From Rhizobiales bacterium PAR1 (lineage in GTDB: Bacteria; Pseudomonadota; Alphaproteobacteria; Rhizobiales; Beijerinckiaceae): 64,000 nucleotides of DNA. The stretch's first letter is position 1. Each line of letters begins with the position of its first letter. Where the stretch lies: the NCBI GenBank assembly GCA_002256205.1, contig NKIW01000007.1, positions 177,594 through 241,593 of the forward strand, written 5' to 3'. The position numbers and the translations under genes were made by a program. Of this stretch, positions 19,084-27,529 are shown one piece after another. The notes below the pieces were generated by a model. It was given only the letters and a program-made list of their open reading frames with translations. It ran no database searches and was not told the DNA's origin.

Positions 19084-19145
19084 CGCATCCTCCCTTCGTT
19101 TCATCCCGTCAGGCGGAAAAACCACCTGATTTGCATCTTTGTGCT

Positions 19146-19174
19146 TTGACATACTGATATATATATTTATGTGA
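19146..19174. promoter_or_regulatory. Divergent sox promoter with probable SoxR operator
   Basis: Between soxY and soxA lies an AT-rich stretch with the inverted repeat TGACATA (19147-19153) and TATGTGA (19168-19174), six of seven positions symmetric, around an ATATATATAT core. A TTGACA box at 19146 followed 16 bases later by TATGTG could be the soxA promoter, overlapping the repeat. Persulfide-responsive ArsR repressors bind AT-rich palindromes of this sort, so it is the best candidate site for the soxR product encoded at 21160 (inference). Confidence 0.55.
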
Positions 19175-19273
19175 ATGTAAAGATGAAAAACAAAAGTCCG
19201 CAACAGGACGAAAGTTGGGCATCGCCGGTCAACGGCGATCCGGGGAAACGATCAGGAGGAGGGTTCCATCACC

Positions 19274-20101
19274 ATGGACAGAATGAAGATATGTCGCCTC
19301 GTGGCAGCGTTCGTTACGACGCTTACGTTATCAGCCCCCGTTCTTGCGCAGCAGTCTGATGCCGAGAAGGAAATCGAACGCTACCGCGCCATGATCAACG
19401 ATCCGATGGCCAACCCCGGCTATCTTGCGGTGGATCGCGGCGAAGCGCTCTGGGCAACCAAGCGCGGCGCAAAGAATGTGAGCCTCGAAGGCTGCGATCT
19501 CGGTGAAGGCGCCGGCAAGCTCGAAGGCGCTTTTGCGAAGCTCCCCCGCTTCTTCAAGGATGCGGATCGCGTCATGGACCTTGAACAGCGCCTCCTCTGG
19601 TGCATGCAGAAGGTTCAGGAACTGGATACAACAGATGTCCTCAAGCGGCGCTTCGGTGGGCCGGGCGTCGAATCCGATATGCAGGACCTTGTTGCCTTCA
19701 TCGCCAACAAATCGAACGGCATGAAATACCAGCCCCAGATCACCCACCCGAAGGAGCAGGAAATGCTCGCTGTCGGCGAAGCGCTGTTCCACCGTCGTGC
19801 CGGCGTCAACGATTTCTCCTGCACCACCTGCCATGGCGAGGATGCACGCCGCATCCGGCTTCAGGCGCTGCCGAACTTCTCCAAACCCGGCAAGGATGCG
19901 CAGGATACCATGGGTAGCTGGCCGACATACCGCGTCTCGCAAAGCCAGCTTCGTACGATGCAGCACCGCCTCTGGGACTGTTATCGCCAGATGCGCCACC
20001 CTATTCCGGAATACGGCTCGGACGGGATCACCGCCCTGACGGTTTACATGGTCACAATGGGCGCTGGCGGTGAAATCACCGTCCCGTCGATCAAGCGCTG
20101 A
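19274..20101 (+). CDS. soxA: SoxA, monoheme cytochrome subunit of SoxXA
   Basis: A 275-residue exported cytochrome. The signal peptide ends near VLAQ. The functional heme site is CTTCH at 183-187; the catalytic cysteine, which in the family carries a persulfide modification, is Cys236 in WDCYRQMR. Cys74 and Cys110 match the disulfide that replaces the lost N-terminal heme in monoheme SoxA. SoxXA joins thiosulfate to SoxY. The ribosome site AGGAGGAGGG lies 10 bases before the ATG; ATG 19283 is an alternative. soxX follows after 14 bases. Confidence 0.94.
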   Translation: MDRMKICRLVAAFVTTLTLSAPVLAQQSDAEKEIERYRAMINDPMANPGYLAVDRGEALWATKRGAKNVSLEGCDLGEGAGKLEGAFAKLPRFFKDADRVMDLEQRLLWCMQKVQELDTTDVLKRRFGGPGVESDMQDLVAFIANKSNGMKYQPQITHPKEQEMLAVGEALFHRRAGVNDFSCTTCHGEDARRIRLQALPNFSKPGKDAQDTMGSWPTYRVSQSQLRTMQHRLWDCYRQMRHPIPEYGSDGITALTVYMVTMGAGGEITVPSIKR

Positions 20102-20115
20102 AGGAGGCGATTATC

Positions 20116-20727
20116 ATGAAAAAGATCCTTCTTGCTGCCTGCCTCACCGCTATCTCTGGCACGGCCTTCGCCCAACAGACCGTCAAGGCCGACGCTGCCA
20201 CTGTAGACCGCTATGTGCAGTCGATGTGGGCGAAGGCCTCCCCGGAATGGAAGGCGCGTGTCGTGCAGGACGAAACGCAAGCCGAATGCTCCGTCGCCCG
20301 TAACAACCCCTCCCCGGCGCAGTTCGAGAAAATCACGGCACGGGAGAAGGCTGCTGTCGTGTTTCCGGCGGACGGTAAGGTTCTGGGCGACTGGAAATCC
20401 GGCGCAAAGGTCGCGAACACCGGCACCGGCGGCCAGTTCTCTGATGGGCCTGGCACCTACATCGGCGGCAACTGCTATGCCTGTCATCAAATGGCCCCAG
20501 CCGAATTGAGCTTTGGCACGCTTGGCCCAAGCCTGACGGGCTACGGCAAGGCGCGGAACTTCTCGGCAGAGGAGGCAAAGGCCGCTTATGCCAAGATTTA
20601 CAATGCACAATCCGTGATGGCCTGCTCGCAGATGCCACGCTTCGGCCATAACAAGTTCCTGACCGAACAGCAGATCAAGGATGTTACCGCCTTCCTGTTC
20701 GATCCGGACTCGCCGGTGAACAAGTAA
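20116..20727 (+). CDS. soxX: SoxX, cytochrome subunit of SoxXA
   Basis: A 203-residue exported cytochrome c, signal peptide MKKILLAACLTAISGTAFAQ. One heme site CYACH at 120-124 and probable axial Met173 in SQMPRFGHN. It accepts electrons from the SoxA active site during thiosulfate attachment to SoxY. An AAGGAGG ribosome site begins just after the soxA stop. At about 200 residues it is longer than the shortest SoxX forms because of an N-terminal helical region before the heme domain. Confidence 0.93.
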   Translation: MKKILLAACLTAISGTAFAQQTVKADAATVDRYVQSMWAKASPEWKARVVQDETQAECSVARNNPSPAQFEKITAREKAAVVFPADGKVLGDWKSGAKVANTGTGGQFSDGPGTYIGGNCYACHQMAPAELSFGTLGPSLTGYGKARNFSAEEAKAAYAKIYNAQSVMACSQMPRFGHNKFLTEQQIKDVTAFLFDPDSPVNK

Positions 20728-20734
20728 ACTTCTA

Positions 20735-20758
20735 CGGCACCGGCCTAAACCGGTGCCG
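20735..20758 (+). promoter_or_regulatory. Hairpin between soxX and soxS
   Basis: Perfect 9-base stem CGGCACCGG / CCGGTGCCG with a 6-base loop, no T-run. It separates the structural soxAX genes from the accessory soxS-soxR-soxT genes and may reduce expression of the latter (inference). Confidence 0.6.
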
Positions 20759-20779
20759 CCCAACCCCGACAGGTGAACC

Positions 20780-21151
20780 ATGGTGCCAATAAAGCCCTTG
20801 AGACGTCTGATCCTTGCTTTGGCTTCCCTCATGGCGAGCCTGCCCGTCATGGCCACGGAATTGCTGATGGTCGAGCGCGATGATTGCGTCTGGTGTCGAC
20901 GCTGGTTCGCAGAAGTCGGCCCGGCCTATCAGAACTCGGACGAGGGCAAGCGCGCGCCCTTGCAACGCTTCAATCTGGCGAACGGGCAGCCTAAGATGGC
21001 GCTCAAGGAGCCAGTCCGCTTTACGCCGACCTTCATCCTGATCCATGAAGAGCGCGAAGTCGGGCGGATTGTCGGCTATCTTGACAATGCGATGTTCTGG
21101 GGGCTGCTGGGTTCCATGTTGAAGCGGCTTGATGAAAGTTCCGCGAGGTAA
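20780..21151 (+). CDS. soxS: SoxS, periplasmic thioredoxin-like protein
   Basis: A 123-residue protein with a signal peptide ending near VMA and a thioredoxin-like active site CVWC in RDDCVWCRRW. A cis-proline region is visible in RFTPTFILIHE. In known Sox systems SoxS is a periplasmic thiol-disulfide protein that reactivates SoxYZ. Its place before soxR supports the call. An AGGTGA element precedes the ATG. Confidence 0.82.
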   Translation: MVPIKPLRRLILALASLMASLPVMATELLMVERDDCVWCRRWFAEVGPAYQNSDEGKRAPLQRFNLANGQPKMALKEPVRFTPTFILIHEEREVGRIVGYLDNAMFWGLLGSMLKRLDESSAR

Positions 21152-21159
21152 ATGCTGTG

Positions 21160-21558
21160 ATGTCGAAGACGAATGCCCAGAGCTGGAGCGAGGAACTCGA
21201 GACCGAGTTACGCTCGGATATCGAGGCTTCCCCCGAGCTCGAAGAATTAATGCGGAATGCGCGGGAAGCGAGCGATCTTCTGAAAGCTCTGGCACATGAA
21301 AACCGCCTATTACTGCTTTGCATCCTGCACGAGCGCGAGCGCTCGGTGGGCGAACTGGAAGCGATCCTGTCGCTGCGGCAAGCCACGGTCTCGCAGCAAC
21401 TGGCGCGTTTGCGCTTCGATGGGCTGGTAAAGACCCGCCGTGACGGCAAGGCAATCTATTACTCCATCGCCAACGAGCACGCTCGCGAGATTGTCCGCCT
21501 GATGTACGACATGTTCTGTGGTAGTCGCCGGGCTGGCACCGCGACGAATAAGCCCTGA
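21160..21558 (+). CDS. soxR: SoxR, ArsR-family persulfide-responsive repressor
   Basis: A 132-residue ArsR-type winged-helix regulator with the DNA-recognition stretch LSLRQATVSQQLARLRFDGLV near residues 70-90. Two cysteines, in LLLLCILHE and DMFCGSRR, lie 66 residues apart, the same spacing as the sensor pair Cys41/Cys107 of SqrR, which forms a polysulfide bridge. It likely represses the divergent sox operons until sulfide or thiosulfate metabolism yields persulfides. ATG 21160 is preferred to GTG 21157. It lies 8 bases after soxS. Confidence 0.88.
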   Translation: MSKTNAQSWSEELETELRSDIEASPELEELMRNAREASDLLKALAHENRLLLLCILHERERSVGELEAILSLRQATVSQQLARLRFDGLVKTRRDGKAIYYSIANEHAREIVRLMYDMFCGSRRAGTATNKP

Positions 21559-21576
21559 GCGGAAACCGGACCAGGG

Positions 21577-22662
21577 ATGCCCGCCTCGCCTTTTCCGGTT
21601 GTCGCCATCATCGGGATTCTCATTGGAGTTCTGATCGGGTTTTTCGTTCGGCGCGCCCGTCTTTGCAGTTTTGGCGCAATCGAGTCTGCCCTTGCCGGAG
21701 GGGATTGGCGCCGGATGAAAATCTTCGCGCTTGCGCTCGGTATCGCGCTGGGCGGGACGCAGATCCTGATCGCCGGCGGTTGGCTTGATCCAACAAAAAC
21801 GACCTATGTCGCCAGCAGGATCCCTTGGCTCAGCATCGTTATCGGCGCTCTGATCTTCGGCTTGGGCATGGCGTTGGTCGGCACCTGCGCCTTTGGCTCA
21901 CTGGTCCGTCTTGGCGGCGGCGATTTGCGCAGTCTTGTCGTGCTCATGGTCTTCGGCGCCGTTGCCTATGCCGTGCTGCGCGGCAGTCTTTCAGGCCTTC
22001 GCATCCAGTTTTTCGAGCAATGGACATTGCCCGCTCCGGGCGACGGTCCAAGTGCGCTGAACGCATGGCTGAAGAGCGTATGGGGTGCGGGGTTGGCGCT
22101 TTCTCTGATGTTAACCGCCGCCGCGACCCTGATCTTGCCCACACTTCTGGATCGCCGCCTCTGGAAAGCGCCGCGGCTGGTCACAGCTGGCGTTGTCCTC
22201 GGCTTGGGCGTGATCGGCGGATGGCTGGCGACGGGGGTCTTTGTTGACGAATTCGCGACCAATCTTCGTGTGCAGAGCCTGACCTTTGTCGCACCAGTCG
22301 CCCGGACGTTGTTCGGCGTTATGATCGGCGGCCCGGAATGGTTTGATTTCGGGGTCGGCACCGTGATCGGCGTTGTCGCCGGGGCCTACGCCGCGGCACG
22401 GCTGGCGGATGATTTCCGCTGGGAGGCTTTTGATGACGCGCGCGAAATGGGGCGCCATCTCTTCGGTGCCGCCATGATGGGACTGGGCGGAATCCTCGCA
22501 GGTGGCTGCACGATCGGTCAGAGTCTGACGGCCGGTTCGCTCACTGCGATGTCCTGGCCGATAAGCTCCGTTGGTATTCTTCTCGGCGCGCGGATTGGCA
22601 TCGTCATTCTCGTCGAGGGCTCCCTCGGCGAGGCCATCAAGTCGCGGGTCTTCCGAACCTAG
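21577..22662 (+). CDS. soxT: SoxT, YeeE/YedE family transporter
   Basis: A 361-residue polytopic membrane protein of the YeeE/YedE family. Conserved cysteines occur in RRARLCSFGAIESAL near residue 29, LVGTCAFGSLVRLGGG near 109 and LAGGCTIGQSLTAGS near 308. Linked to soxR and soxS it matches SoxT, thought to import sulfur species that induce or feed the pathway. It is the last gene of the plus-strand sox arm, 18 bases after soxR. Confidence 0.85.
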   Translation: MPASPFPVVAIIGILIGVLIGFFVRRARLCSFGAIESALAGGDWRRMKIFALALGIALGGTQILIAGGWLDPTKTTYVASRIPWLSIVIGALIFGLGMALVGTCAFGSLVRLGGGDLRSLVVLMVFGAVAYAVLRGSLSGLRIQFFEQWTLPAPGDGPSALNAWLKSVWGAGLALSLMLTAAATLILPTLLDRRLWKAPRLVTAGVVLGLGVIGGWLATGVFVDEFATNLRVQSLTFVAPVARTLFGVMIGGPEWFDFGVGTVIGVVAGAYAAARLADDFRWEAFDDAREMGRHLFGAAMMGLGGILAGGCTIGQSLTAGSLTAMSWPISSVGILLGARIGIVILVEGSLGEAIKSRVFRT

Positions 22663-22752
22663 GTGGATGTGGCTGATCGATTGGTCACGGTAGCGGGGTG
22701 ACGGAAACCGGCCGCCTTGGTTCTTTGGACATGCCGGTATGGATTTTGGTCC

Positions 22753-22947
22753 TCACGAGAGTGATTTCGCCGCACACTTCGGATTGGCATCGTAAGTGGA
22801 GAGCGTCGCCGTGACAGTGATCACCATGAACGGCACGGCGAGCGCCGTATGCGCGAGCACAAAGCCGGCGCGGCTATTGGTCAGGTTGAGGCGACCAAAG
22901 AAGCGGTAGCCATATGCGGCATGCGGCTTAATCCAACCATGCCTGAA
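22753..22947 (-). pseudogene. Remnant of an ABC transporter permease (PotC/YdcV type)
   Basis: Translation of this minus-strand stretch gives a fragment containing RAGFVLAHTALAVPFMVITV followed by ATLSTYDANPKCAAKSLS and a stop. This matches the central region of binding-protein-dependent permeases of the polyamine/PotC kind, just before the EAA loop where the frame ends. An in-frame stop bounds the 5' side near 22947. Only about 60 codons remain, with no start and no partner genes, so it is a gene fossil left between soxT and the small membrane protein gene. Confidence 0.65.
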
Positions 22948-23182
22948 TCAGCATGCGCGCGGCGGCAAGAATGGCCATGGCAGAGGCATAAAGCGCAGCA
23001 CGCGCATTCATGATCTGCGTCCGATTGAGCGCTGTAACGATCCGGTTGATGTCCCCCGCGTCGAGTTCTTCCCGGCGGCTGACACGCCGCAAACGTTGGC
23101 GACTAGCGAGCCACCAGTACCATGCCGAGGTTGCGGCCAGCATGGCGATAACGATATCGATCAACTGAAGCATAGTGCGCAT
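22928..23182 (-). CDS. Small membrane protein, function unknown
   Basis: An 84-residue protein starting MRTMLQLIDIVIAMLAATSAWYWW, with one N-terminal membrane span, a basic stretch (SRQRLRRVSRREELD) and a weaker second span near the C-terminus. It starts just after the stop of the LysR gene (23188) on the same strand, so the two may be co-transcribed. ATG 23173 is an alternative start. Its 3' end touches the permease remnant. I do not recognise the family. Confidence 0.55.
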   Translation of the reverse strand: MRTMLQLIDIVIAMLAATSAWYWWLASRQRLRRVSRREELDAGDINRIVTALNRTQIMNARAALYASAMAILAAARMLIQAWLD

Positions 23183-23187
23183 CTCGG

Positions 23188-24123
23188 TTAGCCACCCCCG
23201 GACATAGAGTGGCCGGTCAGGTTTTCCAGCGTGGCAATGCCATCGGCTTCGCGAGCAAGCGCTTCGAAATAGGCCGCTCGCCCAGCCCCTTCGCGCCAAT
23301 AGAACCCTATCGTGCGTTGCCCGCTCCAATCCGACACCAGACGGAGCGTAACCCCGTCCCCTTCCCGAAATTCCGAGCGGGCGTAAAGCTCGGGAAAGAT
23401 CGAGAGCCCCATGCCGATCGAAACCATCTGGCGGATGGCATCGAGGCTGGTGCCTTCATAATCATCGACAATTGCGGCGCCGGCCGCTTCGGCAAGGCTT
23501 CGCAGCACTTCGGCCAGCCGATGGCCCGCGCCGAGACTGAGAAATCGCGCGCCCTTGAGTTCGGCCAGCGTGAGCTGCGCCTGTGTCGCGAGCGGATGCT
23601 CGGTTGGCACACCAACCCAGATCTGTTCGATGCCGATGCGTCGGAAATGGAGCCCCTCCTCGTGCGGTTCAGGGCCGATCGCGCAGTCGATCTGCCCCTC
23701 GGCCACCGCCCGTTCGATGTCGAGCGGGCGGTCTTCCCGGATGTAGAGTTTGAGATCGGAGTATTGTACGTGCAGGCTCCGCACCAGCGCAGGCAGAAAA
23801 TAGGGGCCGAAGCTCGGGACCGTTCCCAGCCGGATGAGCCCGCCAAGGCGTTTCCTGTCCGCCTCGGCAAGCATCACGATATCATCGAGTTGCGCCAGAA
23901 TCAGTCGCGAACGGCGCGCGATTTCCGCTCCCAATGGCGTCGGCGCGACACCAAATGTCCCCCGATCAAACAAGGGGGCCTCGAGATGCTGCTCGAGCAA
24001 GGCGATCTGCACCGAGAGCGTCGGCTGCGACACATGGCAATGTGATGCAGCCCTGCCGAAGTGGCGAAGGTCGTCCAGTGCGACGACATATTGAAGCTGG
24101 CGGAAGGTAGGCCGGTATGACAT
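23188..24123 (-). CDS. LysR-family regulator, OxyR-like N-terminus
   Basis: A 311-residue LysR-type regulator. The helix-turn-helix FGRAASHCHVSQPTLSVQIALLEQHL lies at about 22-48 and resembles OxyR in its first 60 residues. The regulatory domain lacks the two redox cysteines of OxyR (only the cysteine in GQIDCAIGP is seen there), so peroxide sensing by a disulfide is unlikely. The ATG at 24123 has AGGAG at good distance. It is divergent from the small gene at 24220. Target genes are unknown. Confidence 0.85.
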   Translation of the reverse strand: MSYRPTFRQLQYVVALDDLRHFGRAASHCHVSQPTLSVQIALLEQHLEAPLFDRGTFGVAPTPLGAEIARRSRLILAQLDDIVMLAEADRKRLGGLIRLGTVPSFGPYFLPALVRSLHVQYSDLKLYIREDRPLDIERAVAEGQIDCAIGPEPHEEGLHFRRIGIEQIWVGVPTEHPLATQAQLTLAELKGARFLSLGAGHRLAEVLRSLAEAAGAAIVDDYEGTSLDAIRQMVSIGMGLSIFPELYARSEFREGDGVTLRLVSDWSGQRTIGFYWREGAGRAAYFEALAREADGIATLENLTGHSMSGGG

Positions 24124-24219
24124 GCGATAACTCCTGACTATCAGGATAATTAAAACAATCAATTTGATCAATGGCACGACGCGCACCATCCTCCTCGCGT
24201 GGTTCAAGGAGGACACACA

Positions 24220-24429
24220 ATGGATCGTTACCTGAGAGCGCTCCGGCGCAAGCGCGAGATTGTTCAGATCGCCATCGACGAGGAGTATGCGCGACCCATT
24301 CCGGATGGCGTCACGCTATCGGAATTGAAGAAGGTGAAGCTCAGGCTCCGGGAACGCATCGAGGCGCTGGAGCAACCGAGGTTTCGTCCCCCCTTTCAGG
24401 CTTCCCCTGCCGCCGAACACAGGGCGTGA
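24220..24429 (+). CDS. DUF465 (YdcH-like) small protein
   Basis: A 69-residue basic, helical protein. The C-terminal half VTLSELKKVKLRLRERIEALEQ has the LKKxKLxLRexI pattern of the YdcH/DUF465 family, small helical proteins of unknown role. A strong AAGGAGG ribosome site precedes the ATG. It is divergent from the LysR gene, which may control it. A clear terminator follows. Confidence 0.72.
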   Translation: MDRYLRALRRKREIVQIAIDEEYARPIPDGVTLSELKKVKLRLRERIEALEQPRFRPPFQASPAAEHRA

Positions 24430-24455
24430 TCGCCCTCCCCCTGACGCCCTTCCCC

Positions 24456-24481
24456 AACACCCGGCATTCACCGGGTGTTTT
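24456..24481 (+). terminator. Rho-independent terminator
   Basis: Perfect 9-base stem AACACCCGG / CCGGGTGTT with a 6-base loop and a short T-run directly after it. It separates the DUF465 gene from terC. Confidence 0.8.
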
Positions 24482-24525
24482 CCACTTCATGGCCCGTGAT
24501 GGCCACTCCCCGGATACCTGACCTC

Positions 24526-25518
24526 ATGGAATTGACAGTTTTCACGACGCTTTGGATGGGCACGCCTGTCTGGATGTGGCTTGCCTTCATGGGCATCGTT
24601 TTAGCGCTTCTTGTTTTTGACCTCGGCGTTCTCCATGGCGAGCATCGCGAGATCAGTGTTCGGGAGTCGATCCTTCTCTCCACCATGTATATCGGCCTTG
24701 GCCTCACCTTCGGCGGCTGGGTGTGGTGGCAGCTCGGCGCCGAGCCGGGCCTCAATTATCTGACTGGCTTCGTCGTCGAGAAGACGCTGGCGCTCGATAA
24801 TGTCTTTGTCATCGCGCTGATCTTCTCGTTCTTCGCCGTGCCGCGGAAATATCAGCATCGCGTGCTGTTCTGGGGCATCCTCGGCGTCATCGTGCTGCGT
24901 GCGATCATGATCGGGCTGGGTGCAACGCTCGTGGCGGAGTTCTCATGGCTGCTCTATGTCTTCGCGGCCTTCCTGATCCTCACCGGCATCAAGATGCTCT
25001 TCATGGGCGACCATCAGCCTGAAATCGGCAATAACGCGGTGGTGCGCTTCATGCGCAAGCGCTTCAACGTCACGGACCGGCATCACGGTGAGGCCTTCTT
25101 CGTGCGCGAGCCGCACCCGGTGACAGGCAAGCCCGCGCTGTTCATCACACCGCTGTTCATGGCGCTGGTGATGGTGGAAATCGCGGATGTCATCTTCGCG
25201 GTCGACTCGGTGCCGGCGATCTTCGCCATCACGACTGATCCGTTCATCGTGTTCACGTCGAATATTTTCGCCATCCTTGGCCTTCGGGCGCTCTATTTCG
25301 CCCTCGCCGCGATGATCCATCGCTTCCACTATCTCAAGCCGGCGCTGGCCGTGGTGCTGATCTTCATCGGCTCGAAAATCTTCATCGCCGACCTGCTCGG
25401 TCTTGAGAAATTCCCCGCGATGCTCTCACTCGGGATCACTTTCACCATCATTGCGGCGGGTGTGATCTGGAGCCTTGTCATGACGCGGGACAAGGCCAAG
25501 CTCGAAGGCAACGGGTGA
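24526..25518 (+). CDS. TerC-family integral membrane protein
   Basis: A 330-residue membrane protein of the TerC/Alx family, with about nine spans. Typical motifs are VVEKTLALDNVFVIALIF near residue 78 and VEIADVIFAVDSVPAIFAIT near 215, each with acidic residues inside the membrane that suggest metal binding. Family members act in manganese export and in assembling secreted metalloenzymes. The usual yybP-ykoY manganese riboswitch is not visible upstream. The start at 24526 is chosen by similarity of the family N-terminus; 24499 is possible. Confidence 0.85.
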   Translation: MELTVFTTLWMGTPVWMWLAFMGIVLALLVFDLGVLHGEHREISVRESILLSTMYIGLGLTFGGWVWWQLGAEPGLNYLTGFVVEKTLALDNVFVIALIFSFFAVPRKYQHRVLFWGILGVIVLRAIMIGLGATLVAEFSWLLYVFAAFLILTGIKMLFMGDHQPEIGNNAVVRFMRKRFNVTDRHHGEAFFVREPHPVTGKPALFITPLFMALVMVEIADVIFAVDSVPAIFAITTDPFIVFTSNIFAILGLRALYFALAAMIHRFHYLKPALAVVLIFIGSKIFIADLLGLEKFPAMLSLGITFTIIAAGVIWSLVMTRDKAKLEGNG

Positions 25519-25521
25519 GTC

Positions 25522-26151
25522 ATGGCAGAGCGCGATGATACCACCGTGGCCGGCACACAGGAGCGCCCCAGCGACGTTCTGGGCGGCCTCGCCCAAATGG
25601 CGCTCCAGCGCCGGGATGTCACCTTTGAGGATATCTTCGACCATCTCGGCTCATCGAGCTTCGGCATCGTGTTCATCCTGCTGGCGCTACCAGCGCTCCT
25701 GCCCGGACCATCGGGACTGGTGTTCGGCCTCGCCGTGGCACTGGTCGCGGCGCAGATGATCGCGGGTTACCAGCGCCCGCAGCTGCCCGGACGCCTCATG
25801 CGGCGCAAGTTACCCTCGGCGTCGCTTGCCTACTGGCTGAACAGAAGCATTCCGTGGCTCCGCTCGATCGAGCGTCTCCATGCGCCGGGTCGCTTCGGGG
25901 CATTGACCGGCCCGGTCAGCACACGCGGCATGGGGGCACTGATCCTGCTGCTGGGGCTGGCGATCACCCTCCCCATCCCTCTCGGGAATATGCTGCCGGT
26001 CATCGCAATCGTGATGATTGCGCTCGCCCTCCTTGCGCGGGATGGCGTTGCCTTGCTCGTCGCCGTCATCGCGGCAAAGCTGGCGCTGGGCTGGACGGTC
26101 GGGATCGTCTGGCTGGGCGTCGATGTGATTGCCACCCTCGTCACGTCCTGA
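25522..26151 (+). CDS. ExoD-family membrane protein
   Basis: A 209-residue protein of the ExoD family, with a hydrophilic N-terminal domain (DVTFEDIFDHLGSSSFGIVF) followed by about four membrane spans. The segment LALPALLPGPSGLVFGLAVAL and the later TLPIPLGNMLPVIAI are typical. ExoD was first linked to exopolysaccharide production and alkali tolerance in rhizobia; its biochemical role is not settled. It begins 3 bases after the terC stop and so is in one operon with it. Confidence 0.8.
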   Translation: MAERDDTTVAGTQERPSDVLGGLAQMALQRRDVTFEDIFDHLGSSSFGIVFILLALPALLPGPSGLVFGLAVALVAAQMIAGYQRPQLPGRLMRRKLPSASLAYWLNRSIPWLRSIERLHAPGRFGALTGPVSTRGMGALILLLGLAITLPIPLGNMLPVIAIVMIALALLARDGVALLVAVIAAKLALGWTVGIVWLGVDVIATLVTS

Positions 26152-26163
26152 CGCTGCACCCTC

Positions 26164-27057
26164 ATGACGAATTTCACCGGAGCCCCTCGTCCTCCACGCC
26201 GCATTCTGTTGATCGGCAATGCCAACAGCCGGCGCGGCCAGACCCTTGAAGCGGCTACGGCCGTTTTCGAACAGCGGGGCATTGCCGTCCAGGCGATGCA
26301 CTCGCACAGCCGCAACGCCATGACGTCGCTGATCCATGAACATGCAACGGGCATGGATGCCGTCGTCGTGGCGGGAGGCGATGGCACGATCAACAGTGTC
26401 GCACCGGCCTTGATCGAAACGGCCCTGCCGCTCGGCATCCTACCGATGGGTACAGCCAATGATCTTGCCCGAACGCTGCATTTGCCCACCAGACTTGAGG
26501 CCGCCGCAGATATCATCGCGCAAGGGAAACAGCGACAGATCGACCTCGGCTGGGTCAACGGTCATCCCTTCTTCAACGTCGCCAGCATCGGGCTTTCGGC
26601 AGAACTGGCGGCAGGCCTTACCCCACGGTCGAAGCGATGGTTCGGACGGCTCGCCTACACCTTCACCGCCCTCAACGTGCTGATCAGGGCGCGAACCTTT
26701 GGTGCGGCGATTGTCACTGATCGCACAGTCCGGCGGGTCAAAACACTTCAGATCGCGGTGGGAAACGGGAAGTATTACGGTGGTGGCATGGCCATTGAGG
26801 CCGACGCCTGTATTTCGGACGGCACGCTGGATCTCTACAGTCTCGAATTTAGGCGGATCTGGAAACTGCTGCTGATGGCGCGCGCCTTTCGTGAAGGATC
26901 TCACGGGCTCTGGCAGGAGGTTCGGACCGAGCGTGCGACGACCTTTGAAATCCGCACCCGGAAGCCGCGCCCTGTAAACACCGACGGCGAGTTGATTACC
27001 TTCACACCCGCCAGATTTGAAATTCGACCCAAATCCGTGGTCGTTTTTGTGCCGTGA
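26164..27057 (+). CDS. Diacylglycerol/lipid kinase family protein
   Basis: A 297-residue protein with the DAGK catalytic domain. The nucleotide-binding motif VVAGGDGTINSV is near residues 62-73, PMGTANDLART near 98-108, and NGKYYGGGM near 199-207. It probably phosphorylates a lipid alcohol at the inner membrane, in the YegS/BmrU group. It follows the ExoD gene by 12 bases and likely ends this operon. No clear ribosome site is visible before its ATG. Confidence 0.85.
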   Translation: MTNFTGAPRPPRRILLIGNANSRRGQTLEAATAVFEQRGIAVQAMHSHSRNAMTSLIHEHATGMDAVVVAGGDGTINSVAPALIETALPLGILPMGTANDLARTLHLPTRLEAAADIIAQGKQRQIDLGWVNGHPFFNVASIGLSAELAAGLTPRSKRWFGRLAYTFTALNVLIRARTFGAAIVTDRTVRRVKTLQIAVGNGKYYGGGMAIEADACISDGTLDLYSLEFRRIWKLLLMARAFREGSHGLWQEVRTERATTFEIRTRKPRPVNTDGELITFTPARFEIRPKSVVVFVP

Positions 27058-27529
27058 GTGGTCTTCCTCTTACGCCACGGCCGTTTCGTCAAAACGGAAG
27101 AGGTCTCGATTGACTCTACCGCTTCTCCCGCCGCTGGAGGGAGCGAATGATATGCGTTTTGAGGCGCATGGCGGGTTCTTACAGCGTCGGCACTGCAGGA
27201 GCCCGATTCGGTATCATCGAGCGGCGATGACCTTCGCTGCGGTCACGGCGGCACTGCTCCAGCTTGGCCTGTCGCAGGAGGGCTTCATGGTCGCCGTTGC
27301 CGCTGCGATGGAAGCGTCGGCGATCTTTGCAGCCTCCTTCTCGAACTGCCGTATGCGGGCGAAACCACAGGCACCGGAACCACCACATCCCGCCAGGATT
27401 CGGCAAGCGCATTTTTATCTGAAAGTGCCTAGGCATTCACGCTCGAGTGCGACAGTCATGTGCATCACTGGAGAATTTTACCCCAGCTGAAAAGCTGAGA
27501 TTCAATGAAATCAATCGCTTAGCGAGATT

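Noticed and set aside
24430..24525. yybP-ykoY manganese riboswitch before terC
   Set aside because: Only a simple terminator stem-loop is visible; the conserved riboswitch loops are absent.
27017..27490. 157-codon frame overlapping the end of the lipid kinase gene
   Set aside because: No ribosome site, mixed composition, and most of it lies in the non-coding junction.
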